Shown here piece by piece: positions 22,072 to 29,778 of a DNA stretch of 64,000 nt. Position 1 is the first letter of the stretch; each line of letters starts with the position of its first letter. The position numbers and the translations under genes are program-made. A model generated the notes under the pieces. That model was given only the letters and a program-made list of their open reading frames with translations, had not been told where the DNA came from and made no database searches. The stretch is from assembly GCA_963821345.1 (NCBI GenBank), contig CAWGDM010000002.1, positions 1 to 64,000 of the forward strand, in the 5' to 3' direction. The stretch comes from WHSW01 sp963821345 (lineage in GTDB: Bacteria > Actinomycetota > Thermoleophilia > Solirubrobacterales > 70-9).

Positions 22072-22176
22072 AGCTCCGCGCCGGACTCGGAGATTCAAAC
22101 CAGCGACCGCTCGGCCCCAGCCGCCAGGTGGTCCGTGTAGAGGCTGCAATGCGCAGCGTGCAGGCGGGAGTCGGGG

Positions 22177-22620
22177 CTACCGCTCCTCATCGTTCAGCTC
22201 GATCCGGATCGTCAATAGATCGGTCTGCATCAGGCGTACGGTCGCCGTACTCAACCTCGCGATCGGGTGCCTCGCGGCGATGTAGCGCAGTCGCTCCCGA
22301 GGGTCATCGTCGGGGACACCCCGGGCGGTGCCATTGCGCCATCGACGGCCGACGCGGACCCGGACATGGGGATTCGCCTCGATGTTCCTGACATAGCTCG
22401 CCCGGCGCCCGTGCTCGGCGACGATCCAGAAGGTGTCGTGGTCGAGGCCGTTGGTAACCGGGTTGCGTCGCGGCCGCGTGGACTTGCGCCCGGTCGTCTC
22501 CAGAATCGCAGTTCCCGGGGCCGGGAGCCCGAGTCGAAACAGCCCGCGGACGACGGGATTGACCACATACTTCGCCGTTCCGCTGGCAAGCCTCCGCTTC
22601 GTCTCACGGCGACTCGGCAC
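22177..22620 (-). CDS. Deazaflavin (F420)-dependent nitroreductase family protein
   Basis: A 147-aa protein of the DDN/DUF385 family, split-barrel flavin/deazaflavin reductases common in actinobacteria. The signature AILETTGRKSTRPRRNPVTN, then DTFWIVAEHGRRASYVRNIE and NPHVRVRVGRRWRNGTARGV are all present; the family motif is usually TxGRKSGxxRxxPLxY...NPxVxVxxxG. It probably uses cofactor F420 to reduce an unknown substrate. The C-terminus is VRLMQTDLLTIRIELN. The start overlaps nothing; structured repeat C lies upstream of it. Confidence 0.88.
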   Translation of the reverse strand: MPSRRETKRRLASGTAKYVVNPVVRGLFRLGLPAPGTAILETTGRKSTRPRRNPVTNGLDHDTFWIVAEHGRRASYVRNIEANPHVRVRVGRRWRNGTARGVPDDDPRERLRYIAARHPIARLSTATVRLMQTDLLTIRIELNDEER

Positions 22621-22712
22621 GGGTTCACCCTAACGCCCCCTGATCGGGCGCTTGGTCGAGACCTTCCCCGGCGCGCGGTCGGCAGCCTCGCGCCGCCGGC
22701 GCCCGCCCCGTT

Positions 22713-22863
22713 ACCGGAAATCGGCACGGAGACGGACCGAACCGGGGGTCCACCGATCCGTCTCCCGAGGGGTACTCGCCCCGGCCGGTGGCCCGCCGCC
22801 CACGGGCTGCCGGTGGGGCCGTCCCCCCTCCTGATCTATCAACGACAGCTGGGGCCGTTTTTT
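22713..22863 (+). repeat. Structured repeat, copy C
   Basis: ACCGGAAATCGGCA leads to GGAGACGGA (22728-22736) pairing with TCCGTCTCC (22757-22765). A second domain is closed by GAGGGG (22767-22772) and CCCCTC (22825-22830) and contains an 11-bp hairpin CCGGTGGCCCG / CGGGCTGCCGG (two G-U pairs). It ends ATCTATCAACG...GGGCCGTTTTTTG. It fills the gap between two minus-strand genes, upstream of the gene at 22177 and downstream of the gene at 22907. Confidence 0.55.
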
Positions 22864-22906
22864 GCCACAGGGCGCCAAAAGACCGCGGCGTGATAACAGC
22901 GCGCGC

Positions 22907-23332
22907 TTATGAGCTCGGCCGGCTGGCCTTGTCGGGCCCTCCGAACTCAAAGCGACCCGTGGCGTCACGATCACGGTCGTATCGTCGCTCGAGCGGAAAC
23001 GGCGGCAACCAGGACTCGCGACGGACGATCCAGCTTTCGTAGGTTGGCATCAGTTGGTCAGGGGCATCCAGGGATCCCAAGTTCACTTCGATTTCGTCTG
23101 CGCTGCGCCCGAAAATGGAGGAGCCGCAGCGGGGACAGAAAAACCGCCCGACGTAGTCGCGCGTTTCGCCATCGATCGTCACCGCATCCTCAGGGAACAC
23201 CGCGGAAGCGTGAAAAAGGGCCCCATGATGCTTGCGGCAGTCGAGGCAGTGACAAATGCCGACCCGGTATGGGAGTCCCGACGCCACAATTCGGACGTTG
23301 CCGCACAGGCAACCGCCGGTGAATCGGTCCAT
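22907..23332 (-). CDS. GFA (CENP-V) family zinc protein
   Basis: A 141-aa protein with the glutathione-dependent formaldehyde-activating (GFA/CENP-V) fold. Zinc ligands are plain: GGCLCGNVRI, then ICHCLDCRKHHG and later FFCPRCGSSIFG. Its members bind two zinc ions; despite the name most do not act on formaldehyde. Length is typical. The start MDRFTGGC is close to the first cysteine pair as usual. Unknown role; single gene following a SnoaL gene on the same strand by 80 bases. Confidence 0.92.
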   Translation of the reverse strand: MDRFTGGCLCGNVRIVASGLPYRVGICHCLDCRKHHGALFHASAVFPEDAVTIDGETRDYVGRFFCPRCGSSIFGRSADEIEVNLGSLDAPDQLMPTYESWIVRRESWLPPFPLERRYDRDRDATGRFEFGGPDKASRPSS

Positions 23333-23413
23333 GCTGCGTCTCCTCCCAAATCAAGCGGTGGTGCACACCCAGCGTACGCGCCGCCGTATCGCACAGGACC
23401 AGCGCGACACCGC

Positions 23414-23821
23414 CTACTCCGATAGCCCCGCCGCTTCGAGGGCATTGCCCTCGTCGTAGAACTCGCGAATGCGCACGATCAACCGGTCGCGGATGGTGAG
23501 GAGTTCGTAGTCGACCGCGTGGACCGAGCCCCCGCTCATCGCACCCGTGCCCACCTCGCGCCCGACGACGAGCACCTCGTCGCCACCGCAGTCGACGATC
23601 CGCTGGACTTCGAACCTGTAGTCGTCGAAGCTTTCGAGCCAGTCCTCAAGCCGCTGCCTGACTCCGTCGCGGCCGCGGTAAGTCGTCCCGTCTTCGGGGG
23701 CGCTCCACTCAACCTCCGGATGGCAGAACTGCATCGTCCTGGGCATCGCGGCCAACAACTCCGCCTTGCTTGTAGCCACCTCATACCAACGCGCCGCGAT
23801 TTCGACGTTCTCCTGCGACAT
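23414..23821 (-). CDS. SnoaL/NTF2-like protein
   Basis: A 135-aa SnoaL-like protein with ATG 23819-23821. It reads MSQENVEIAARWYEVATSKA, FCHPEVEWSAPEDGTTYRGR, DGVRQRLEDWLESFDDYRFE and ends GNALEAAGLSE. The promoter-like element with GATACT lies directly upstream and extends as an open frame of 14 codons that should not be translated. After its stop, GCGGTGTCGC imitates the beginning of another cassette and then diverges, a further hint of a lost neighbour. Last SnoaL gene of the window. Confidence 0.86.
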   Translation of the reverse strand: MSQENVEIAARWYEVATSKAELLAAMPRTMQFCHPEVEWSAPEDGTTYRGRDGVRQRLEDWLESFDDYRFEVQRIVDCGGDEVLVVGREVGTGAMSGGSVHAVDYELLTIRDRLIVRIREFYDEGNALEAAGLSE

Positions 23822-23875
23822 CGCCCACGCAGTATCCCGCGGCCCCGGGGGAGTTGCTCTCACCGTTTCCCCGCA
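23822..23875 (-). promoter_or_regulatory. Conserved upstream element of a SnoaL gene (GATACT type)
   Basis: On the minus strand GGGGAAACGGTGAGAGCAAC, TCCCCCGGGGCCGCGGGATA and CTGCGTGGGCG run to the ATG. GATACT (23831-23836) ends nine bases from the start. The last 25 bases are the same as those of the element at 1089. Confidence 0.5.
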
Positions 23876-23914
23876 TCTCAGAGGTCGCCGAGTGGCTCAG
23901 TGCAAAGCTGCGCC

Positions 23915-24226
23915 CTAGGAACGCAATCGGTCGCGCGATACGAGGACGGCCGTTGCGCCGCCCGCGATCGCGCCGACCAGGGAGCTCGCAAGGTCGGCGA
24001 CCGTGTCGAAATAGAGCGCCGCGGCCGATGCCCTCGACGCATCGAAGTTGAAGAGTCGGTACTCGGCCAACTCCACGACCACCTCGCCCGCCATGGCGAT
24101 CCCCACCGCCAAGGCGAGAGATACCCATGGTCCGTTGCCAGATCGAACACCCAGTGCGGCGACGACAGCTGCGAAAGCGGCAGCACCGACGACGTGTTGT
24201 GGGCTGCCAAGCCAGTCCGGGTGCAT
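23915..24226 (-). CDS. Small membrane protein (DUF2238/VanZ-like in layout)
   Basis: About 103 aa from ATG 24224-24226 (MHPDWLGSPQHVVGAAAFAA); a longer GTG/ATG frame exists upstream but looks non-coding. Helices are HVVGAAAFAAVVAALGV, WVSLALAVGIAMAGEVVVEL and DLASSLVGAIAGGATAVLV. The charged segment AEYRLFNFDASRAS before YFDTVADL resembles DUF2238/VanZ-like proteins, where an FDT/WDT aspartate is conserved. Function unknown. The 246 bases to the next gene hold nothing I can name. Confidence 0.5.
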   Translation of the reverse strand: MHPDWLGSPQHVVGAAAFAAVVAALGVRSGNGPWVSLALAVGIAMAGEVVVELAEYRLFNFDASRASAAALYFDTVADLASSLVGAIAGGATAVLVSRDRLRS

Positions 24227-24473
24227 GCGAGGATGATGGCCGCTGGCGCGGCTGGCGTCCCGGTCGTGCTCATCAAGCGACCGCGCCGCCCAGACGGGGG
24301 GTACACAGGGCGTTGGCGCGGCCGCGGTAGCGAGCACGAGGGACGCCGTACGCAGCCCCAGTGCCGCAAGGAGATCGTATGCAGTTTGTGCAAGTTCTGG
24401 GAGGTTCTCGGCACTTATTTGGTACTGGCCCGCCGAGCCGGTGGCTCACCAGCGCTCCCCCAGGGGCTCGGGC

Positions 24474-24923
24474 TCAGCTCACCGCTCTCTTCACCAGCGC
24501 GGCGATCATCGCCTCTTCGGACGCGGTCAACTCCTTCAGCGCGAAGGAGGTCGGCCAGATGGAGCCGTCGTCGAGGTTCGCCGTGTCGCTGAAGCCGAAC
24601 GTGGCGTACCTCGATTTGAACTTCTGCGCGCTTTGGAAGAAGCAGACGACCTTGCCGTCCTTGGCATATGCCGGCATGCCGTACCACGTCTTCGCCGAGA
24701 GGGCGGGCGCGCTGGCTTTGACGATCTCATGGAGCCGTTTGGCCATCGCGCGATCCGGTTCCGGCATCTCGGCGATCTTTGCGAGCACGTCGCTCTCCCC
24801 GTCCTTCCTGAGCTTGGGCCCGCCGCGGCGTCCTTGCGCCTTCAGCTCCTGAGCGCGCTCCTTCATCGCGGCTCGTTCCTCGTCCGAGAATCCCTTGGAC
24901 TTCCTGTCGGGCCCCTTCGTCAT
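24474..24923 (-). CDS. DUF1801 domain protein
   Basis: A 149-aa protein. The N-terminal 50 residues are a basic, helical region (GFSDEERAAMKERAQELKAQ). The rest is a DUF1801/YdhG-type domain: MPEPDRAMAKRLHEIVKASA, KTWYGMPAYAKDGKVVCFFQ, FKSRYATFGFSDTANLDDGS and a final AMIAALVKRAVS. YdhG-like proteins include the Fra/frataxin-like iron chaperones of Bacillus, but most have no tested activity. Start MTKGPDRKSKG; the gene follows the DUF4386 gene by 16 bases and may be in its operon. Confidence 0.85.
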   Translation of the reverse strand: MTKGPDRKSKGFSDEERAAMKERAQELKAQGRRGGPKLRKDGESDVLAKIAEMPEPDRAMAKRLHEIVKASAPALSAKTWYGMPAYAKDGKVVCFFQSAQKFKSRYATFGFSDTANLDDGSIWPTSFALKELTASEEAMIAALVKRAVS

Positions 24924-24939
24924 CTCCTCACCCTCATCG

Positions 24940-25632
24940 CTAGACGAGCAGCGCGAAGCCGACGACGATCAGCCAGATCGACCAGCCGATGTAGGCGATC
25001 GGGATCAGGTCGCCGGCCAGCTTCCAGCCCGATTCTTCGTTGGCGCCGACGAACTCCAGCGAGCAGAGAAGGAATAGGGGCCCGAGAGCGATTCCGACCC
25101 CGCCGAGCCAGTCGGCGACCGCGACCGAGTCGACCAGCGCCCAGCCGGCGAGGATCGACCATACCCCGGTGAGCGCGTAGCCGAGATGCTCGCCGACGGC
25201 GACGCCGAGGTAGCGGTTGAACGACTGGAAGATCACGTCGACCGCCTCGCCGCGCGCTGAGTCGGGGGGCGATTCGGCCGACACCCGAGCGAGGTAGGGG
25301 ACCAGGAACGGCCAGCGGATGAGCCCGAGGAACTGGACGACCGAGGCGAGCACCCCAACCACGAGCCCGAGCGTGACCACCGCCGAGTCGGCGTCCCCGA
25401 CCGCGATCGCGAGCAGCACGGCCAGCGCCGAGAACAGAACCGCCGAGAGCGCGAACACCCACCAGGTGAGGATCAGCGAGCTGCCGCCGGCGCGGAATCG
25501 CTCCAGCACCTCGTGGGTGGGCTTGCGCAGGATGTCGGGGTAGTCGAAGCGTTGAGCGAGCAGGGTGAACCCGGCGTTGAACAGCAGCGGGACGACGATC
25601 AGGACGATCCCGGCGACCGACTGCTCGCTCAC
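24940..25632 (-). CDS. DUF4386-like polytopic membrane protein
   Basis: A 230-aa membrane protein starting GTG (SEQSVAGIVLIVVPLLFNAG) after GGGAGCGCGGAGC. Six helices are visible, among them LTWWVFALSAVLFSALAVLL, VTLGLVVGVLASVVQFLGLI, ALTGVWSILAGWALVDSVAV and IAYIGWSIWLIVVGFALLV. QFLGLIRWPFLVPYLA between helices is the DUF4386 signature. Role unknown. The long open frame upstream is an artefact; the real upstream gene is the small membrane ORF at 25629-25784, overlapping by 4 bases, which indicates translational coupling. Confidence 0.8.
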   Translation of the reverse strand: MSEQSVAGIVLIVVPLLFNAGFTLLAQRFDYPDILRKPTHEVLERFRAGGSSLILTWWVFALSAVLFSALAVLLAIAVGDADSAVVTLGLVVGVLASVVQFLGLIRWPFLVPYLARVSAESPPDSARGEAVDVIFQSFNRYLGVAVGEHLGYALTGVWSILAGWALVDSVAVADWLGGVGIALGPLFLLCSLEFVGANEESGWKLAGDLIPIAYIGWSIWLIVVGFALLV

Positions 25633-25784
25633 GCTCCGCGCTCCCGTCGCGAGAGCCAGGCGGCGAGCGCGCCGATCACCAGCCCGGCCTCGGGCGCCAG
25701 CGGCAGGTCGGTGGCGATGCTGACGAGGATCCCGATGGCCAGTCCGGCGACGGCGCCGACCGCGATCAGGGCCTCGGTGCTCAT
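25629..25784 (-). CDS. Small two-helix membrane protein
   Basis: A 51-aa protein (STEALIAVGAVAGLAIGILV, ATDLPLAPEAGLVIGALAA, ending WLSRRERGA) with a glycine-rich helical hairpin. The ATG at 25782-25784 is chosen; ten further codons upstream are possible. Its TGA overlaps the GTG of the DUF4386 gene (GTGA), so the two are coupled and probably work together in the membrane. Too short for family assignment. Confidence 0.6.
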   Translation of the reverse strand: MSTEALIAVGAVAGLAIGILVSIATDLPLAPEAGLVIGALAAWLSRRERGA

Positions 25785-25840
25785 CCCTCTCACGCGCGCA
25801 GCGTACTTCGCCACCGGCCCGGGTCGTCATCATCCATAGC

Positions 25841-26143
25841 GTGCTCCTGGTACTCGGAATCGTCGGCCTGTTCGTCCTGCCCGAGCCGTGGAACGTCGTC
25901 GTCGTCTGCGTCGCGGCGCTGATCGAGGTCGCCGAGGTCTTCTTCTGGATCAAGTTCCTGCGCCGCTACCGGGTGACGACCGGGGCCGAGGGGATGGTCG
26001 GGGAGCGGGCCGAGGTGATCGGGCCCGACCGGGTGCGGGTGCGGGGTGAGATCTGGCAGTCGCGCGGCCCGGCGACGGGCGGCGAAACGGTCCGGGTGGC
26101 GGCGGTCGACGGACTGACCCTGGTGGTCGAGCCCGAGGAGTAG
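25841..26143 (+). CDS. NfeD-like membrane protein, first gene of an operon
   Basis: A 100-aa protein starting GTG (LLVLGIVGLFVLPEPWNVVV). An N-terminal helix hairpin (VCVAALIEVAEVFFWIKFL) is followed by an OB-type domain: TGAEGMVGERAEVIGPDRVR, EIWQSRGPATGGETVRVAAV and GLTLVVEPEE. It resembles the gene at 15384-15737, which has 17 more residues. NfeD domains stabilise membrane stomatin complexes. It lies 12 bases before the RTX-repeat gene, and its divergent neighbour at 25784 leaves 56 bases for both promoters. Confidence 0.8.
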   Translation: MLLVLGIVGLFVLPEPWNVVVVCVAALIEVAEVFFWIKFLRRYRVTTGAEGMVGERAEVIGPDRVRVRGEIWQSRGPATGGETVRVAAVDGLTLVVEPEE

Positions 26144-26155
26144 TCTCGGCGCCCG

Positions 26156-26563
26156 ATGGGTCGGTTCGGAGTCCTGATCTGCGCTGGGGCGATCGCGGTC
26201 TGGTGTGCGACGGCGCTCGGCGCGGCGCAGGCGCCCGAGACCGGCACCGGGCACGCCGATCGGATTATCGGGACCAAGGGTGATGACGTGATCAAGGGGC
26301 TCGCCGGCTCCGATCGCCTCCACGGCGGCGCGGGCCGCGACGTGCTGATCGGCGGCAAGGGTCTCGACAGCCTCTACGGCGACGGCGGCCGCGACGAGTT
26401 CAACATGCGCGACGGCGACGAGCTGGCGGCGCCCGGCCGCGACCGGATCTACGCCCGCGACGGCCACCCCGACTCGATCAACTGCGGCGACGGCACCGAC
26501 CTGGCTGTCGTTGACGAGGTCGAGGACGGCGTCTACAGCTGCGAGGTGGTCAAGGAGCCGTGA
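26156..26563 (+). CDS. Secreted RTX-type calcium-binding repeat protein
   Basis: A 135-aa exported protein. Signal peptide GRFGVLICAGAIAVWCATAL ends near GAAQA. The mature part is a short hemolysin-type repeat array: IIGTKGDDVIKGLAGSDRLH, GGAGRDVLIGGKGLDSLYGD, GGRDEFNMRDGDELAAPGRD, closing with SINCGDGTDLAVVDEVED, two cysteines likely paired. Such GGxGxDxLxG repeats bind calcium outside the cell. Unlike true RTX toxins there is no effector domain. It overlaps the phospholipase gene by 4 bases (GTGA), so the two proteins are made together and both exported. Confidence 0.85.
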   Translation: MGRFGVLICAGAIAVWCATALGAAQAPETGTGHADRIIGTKGDDVIKGLAGSDRLHGGAGRDVLIGGKGLDSLYGDGGRDEFNMRDGDELAAPGRDRIYARDGHPDSINCGDGTDLAVVDEVEDGVYSCEVVKEP

Positions 26564-28104
26564 TCAGGCGCGCCCCCGACCACTCCTCGCGCCTCGCTCG
26601 CGGCGAGCTCGCCGATCCGGCCCGGGCAGAGCGCCTCCAGGCGACCGACCCCGAGGGCACGCTGCGTCGCCGCGAGTTCCTCGGCCGGACCGCCGCCCTC
26701 GCCGGTGCGGCGGGGGTGGCGAGCCTGCTGCCGGCCGAGACGCTGGTCGCCGAGGCCGCGAGGCGCGCCTCGCAGGCGCCCCTGCCCAAGCCCCGCGACC
26801 TGCCGATCGACACCTTCGTGATCCTGATGATGGAGAACCGCTCCTTCGATCACTACTTCGGCTGGCACCCGAACGCCGACGGCAGGAACTCGGGGCTCAG
26901 TTACCCGAACCTCGACGGCTCGCAGACCTTCCCGACCCACCACCTGACGCCCGACTTCCAGGGCTGCGGCTTCCGCGACCCCAGCCACGGCTGGGACGGC
27001 GGGCGCCACCAGCTCAACGGCGGGCGCCTGGACGGCTTCTACACCGGCAACGACCAGGGCACCGGCTCGGACGAATACGCGCTCGGCTACTACCTGAAGG
27101 ATGACCTCGGCTTCATCCCGCACGTGGCCGACGCCTACCAGCTTCACGATCGTTACTTCTGCTCGATCCTGGCCTCGACCTACCCGAACCGCCACTACCA
27201 GCTCGCGGCGCAGAACGGGGGCCAGAAGTCGAACGTCATCCCGCCGCTGAACGACCCCGATTTCGGCTTCAAGTGGGAGACGATTCTCGACCGCGCGCTC
27301 GCGCACGGGCTCGAGGTCGCCTACTACGTCTCGGACCTTCCCGTCCCGGCGCTCTACGGAGCCAGGGGGATCGCCTGGACCCGCCCGGCGGCGCAGTTCT
27401 ACACCGACGCGGCGGCCGGGAAGCTGCCGCCGATCTGCTTCGTCGACCCGCCCTTCCGCGACGGCGGGGGCGGTGACGGGATCTCCGCCGACGAGCACCC
27501 GCACGGCGACGTCCGCCTGGGCCAGGCGTTCATGTCCGACGTCGCGCACGCCTTCATCGAGTCACCGCAGTACCGGCGCGGGGCGATGTTCATCAACTAC
27601 GACGAGTGGGGCGGCTTCTTCGACCACGTCAAGCCTCGCCACGTCCCCGACGACCGCGGGAACCTCGCCGACCTCGACAACGACTGGTCGATCACCGGCT
27701 TCCGCATCCCGGCCGTGGCGATCTCCCCCTATACGCGGGGGCATCGAAAGGGCGGCCGGGTCAGCCACATGACCTGCACCCACGAGTCGATCCTGAAGCT
27801 GATCTCCTACCGCTACGGGCTCGGCTTCCTCAACAGGCGCCACCGCTACGCCTCCAACATCGGGCGCAGCTTCAACTTCGACAAGAAGGACTTCGAGCCG
27901 CCCCAGCTCCCCGATCCTGCGGCGATCGCCTCGGTGCCCTGTTCGGCGCAGAGCTCGCCGCGGCCGAAGGAGCACGACCTGGTCAAGCTCGAAAGCTCGG
28001 GGCTGCTGGACCGGCTCGGCTACGAGGTGCCAAAGGTCACCCACGACTCGCTGTTCCGCTACCCCGACCGGGTGCGCCGGGCGTTCGAGGGCTCGCAGCG
28101 ATGA
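26560..28104 (+). CDS. Tat-exported phospholipase C / acid phosphatase family phosphoesterase
   Basis: A 514-aa protein starting GTG 26560. A Tat signal RRREFLGRTAALAG (about residues 36-49) is followed by a hydrophobic stretch and cleavage near VAEAA. The catalytic domain starts IDTFVILMMENRSFDHYFGW, the metal-binding MENRSFDHYFG motif of the bacterial phospholipase C / AcpA superfamily. Further conserved parts are LADAYQLHDRYFCSI-like, DEHPHGDVRLGQAFM and FINYDEWGGFFDHV, then PYTRG and HTCTHESILKLI-like. It should hydrolyse phosphate esters such as phosphatidylcholine outside the membrane. The start overlaps the RTX gene, and its stop overlaps the P450 start (ATGA). Confidence 0.92.
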   Translation: MIRRAPDHSSRLARGELADPARAERLQATDPEGTLRRREFLGRTAALAGAAGVASLLPAETLVAEAARRASQAPLPKPRDLPIDTFVILMMENRSFDHYFGWHPNADGRNSGLSYPNLDGSQTFPTHHLTPDFQGCGFRDPSHGWDGGRHQLNGGRLDGFYTGNDQGTGSDEYALGYYLKDDLGFIPHVADAYQLHDRYFCSILASTYPNRHYQLAAQNGGQKSNVIPPLNDPDFGFKWETILDRALAHGLEVAYYVSDLPVPALYGARGIAWTRPAAQFYTDAAAGKLPPICFVDPPFRDGGGGDGISADEHPHGDVRLGQAFMSDVAHAFIESPQYRRGAMFINYDEWGGFFDHVKPRHVPDDRGNLADLDNDWSITGFRIPAVAISPYTRGHRKGGRVSHMTCTHESILKLISYRYGLGFLNRRHRYASNIGRSFNFDKKDFEPPQLPDPAAIASVPCSAQSSPRPKEHDLVKLESSGLLDRLGYEVPKVTHDSLFRYPDRVRRAFEGSQR

Positions 28105-29432
28105 GCCTGCCTCCCGGGCCCGGGGCGCCGCCGGCGGTGCAGACGGCGCGCTGGCTGTGGCGGCCGATCGACTTCCTCGACGGGTGCCGCAAGCGCCACG
28201 GCGACGCGTTCAGCGTCAAGTTCCTCGGCTTCACCACGCCGATGGTGATGATCTCCGACCCGGAGTCGATCCGCGCCCTGTACACGAGCCGCGAGCACGG
28301 CCTGCCGCCGGGGCGCACGTTCGCGCTCGAGCCGATCATGGGAGCGCGCTCGGTGCTGCTGTTGGAGGGCGAGGATCACCTCGCGCGGCGCAAGGCGATG
28401 CTGCCGCCGTTCCACGGCGAGCGCATGCGCGCCTACGAGGAGGTGATCGCCACGGCGGCCAACGCCGAGATCGACAGCTGGCCGGTCGGCGAGCCATTCC
28501 CGATCCACCCGCGGATGCAGGCGATCACGCTCGAGGTGATCCTGCGGGCGGTGTTCGGGGTCGCCGACCCCCAACGGCTCGAGCAGCTACGGGGGTTGCT
28601 CGCCGAGATGCTCGGCGGGCTGGCATCCCCACGACTGCAGCTGCGGCTGCTGGCGGCGCGACGCTTCGGCCGCAGCGACCCCGTCGACGAGTTGCGCCGC
28701 CAGACGGCGACCGTCGACGAGCTCCTGCACGCGGAGATCACCGAGCGGCGCGCCGACCCGCATTTGGACGAGCGCCAGGACATCCTCTCGATGCTGGTCG
28801 GGGTCCGGTTCGCCGACGGCCAGGCGATCAGCGACGACGAGCTTCGCGACCAGCTGATCACCCTGCTGCTCGCCGGCCACGAGACGACGGCGACGGCGCT
28901 CGCCTGGACCTTCGACCTGCTGCTGCGAAACCCGCGGGCGCTGGGACGGCTGCGGGCGGAGATCACCGAGGGCGGCGACGAGTACCTGCGGGCGACGATC
29001 ACCGAGGCGCTGCGCCTGCGGCCGGTGGTGCCGCTCGCGGGCCGGCGGCTGGGCGCCGAGCTCGAGGTCGGCGAGTACGTGCTGCCGCCCGGGACCGACG
29101 TCACCCCGGCCTTCTGGCTCACCCACACCAACCCGGTGATCTACCCGCAGCCGCTCGAGTTCCGTCCCGAGCGCTACCTCCACGACCCGCCCGAGACCTA
29201 CGCCTGGGTGCCGTTCGGCGGCGGTACGCGTCGCTGCCTGGGCGCGGCCTTCGCCGAGTTCGAGATGCGGGTCGTGCTGCGCGAGGTGCTGGACCGCTGC
29301 GACCTGCGCGGAGCCCGCTCCGCGCCGGAGCGGATCGCGCGGCGCAACATCACCTTCTCGCCGCGGCGCGGGACGCCGGTGATCGTCGGCGAGCGCCGCC
29401 CGGCGGCCGCGCCCGAGCCTGTCGCCGCCTAG
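28101..29432 (+). CDS. Cytochrome P450
   Basis: A 443-aa P450 starting ATG 28101, overlapping the phospholipase stop; the open frame farther upstream is antisense-like noise. Landmarks: I-helix AGHETT (residues 258-263), ExxR as EALR (302-305), the PERF-type FRPERY and the heme loop FGGGTRRCLGAAFAEFE with Cys379 as heme thiolate. The GAAF and FAEFEMRVVLREVL ending and AGRRLG resemble CYP110/CYP135-like bacterial P450s. Substrate unknown, possibly a lipid released by its operon partner. No ferredoxin or reductase gene is adjacent. Confidence 0.95.
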   Translation: MSLPPGPGAPPAVQTARWLWRPIDFLDGCRKRHGDAFSVKFLGFTTPMVMISDPESIRALYTSREHGLPPGRTFALEPIMGARSVLLLEGEDHLARRKAMLPPFHGERMRAYEEVIATAANAEIDSWPVGEPFPIHPRMQAITLEVILRAVFGVADPQRLEQLRGLLAEMLGGLASPRLQLRLLAARRFGRSDPVDELRRQTATVDELLHAEITERRADPHLDERQDILSMLVGVRFADGQAISDDELRDQLITLLLAGHETTATALAWTFDLLLRNPRALGRLRAEITEGGDEYLRATITEALRLRPVVPLAGRRLGAELEVGEYVLPPGTDVTPAFWLTHTNPVIYPQPLEFRPERYLHDPPETYAWVPFGGGTRRCLGAAFAEFEMRVVLREVLDRCDLRGARSAPERIARRNITFSPRRGTPVIVGERRPAAAPEPVAA

Positions 29433-29452
29433 CCAGCTTCCCGGGCGGCCAC

Positions 29453-29458
29453 TAAACT
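29453..29458 (+). promoter_or_regulatory. Possible -10 box of tRNA-Val
   Basis: TAAACT ends ten bases before the first base of the tRNA, in an otherwise GC-rich spacer. No -35 of consensus type is seen 17 bases upstream. Assigned only on position. Confidence 0.3.
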
Positions 29459-29468
29459 CGCCCGTCCC

Positions 29469-29541
29469 GGGCGCTTAGCTCAGTTGGGAGAGCGCCGCCT
29501 CGACAAGGCGGAGGTCACTGGTTCGAGCCCAGTAGTGCCCA
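29469..29541 (+). tRNA. tRNA-Val (anticodon GAC)
   Basis: A full cloverleaf: acceptor GGGCGCT / AGTGCCC with one G-U pair, D arm GCTC-AGTTGGGA-GAGC, anticodon arm CCGCC-TCGACAA-GGCGG, variable AGGTC, T arm ACTGG-TTCGAGC-CCAGT, discriminator A. The anticodon is GAC, reading GUC/GUU valine codons. CCA is not encoded (ATC follows). Position 33, almost always T, is C here. It lies just after the P450 gene and is intact, unlike the tRNA scars earlier in the window. Confidence 0.93.
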
Positions 29542-29571
29542 TCGGTTGGGGATCTGCGCCAGAGGAGTAGC

Positions 29572-29640
29572 GGTGACCCGAGACGAACTGACCGACAGGG
29601 TGCTCGAGCTAATCTCGCCGCTCGCCGAGGTCGAGCCGTG
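29572..29640 (+). CDS. Very small ORF after tRNA-Val (22 aa)
   Basis: GTG at 29572 preceded by GAGGAGTAGCG gives VTRDELTDRVLELISPLAEV EP and stop. It could be a leader-like peptide or the truncated start of a gene cut by integration next to the tRNA. No homologue is recalled. The 138 bases to the following gene hold nothing else. Confidence 0.25.
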
Positions 29641-29778
29641 AGACTGGACCGAGACCGCGAAGTTGCGAGCTGGTCGGCAAGGCTGCCATCGAGCGTGATC
29701 GTGTTCCCACCGGGGTCCGCCGGATCCCCGGGGAGTAGGGTCGGTCTCGGCTCACTTGGAGACCAGAAGGAGGCGTCG

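Noticed and set aside
22083..22118. Minus-strand T-arm-like string GCTGG-TTTGAAT-CTCCG
   Set aside because: The stem pairs poorly and the rest of the tRNA cannot be traced. It may be another scar, but the evidence is thin.
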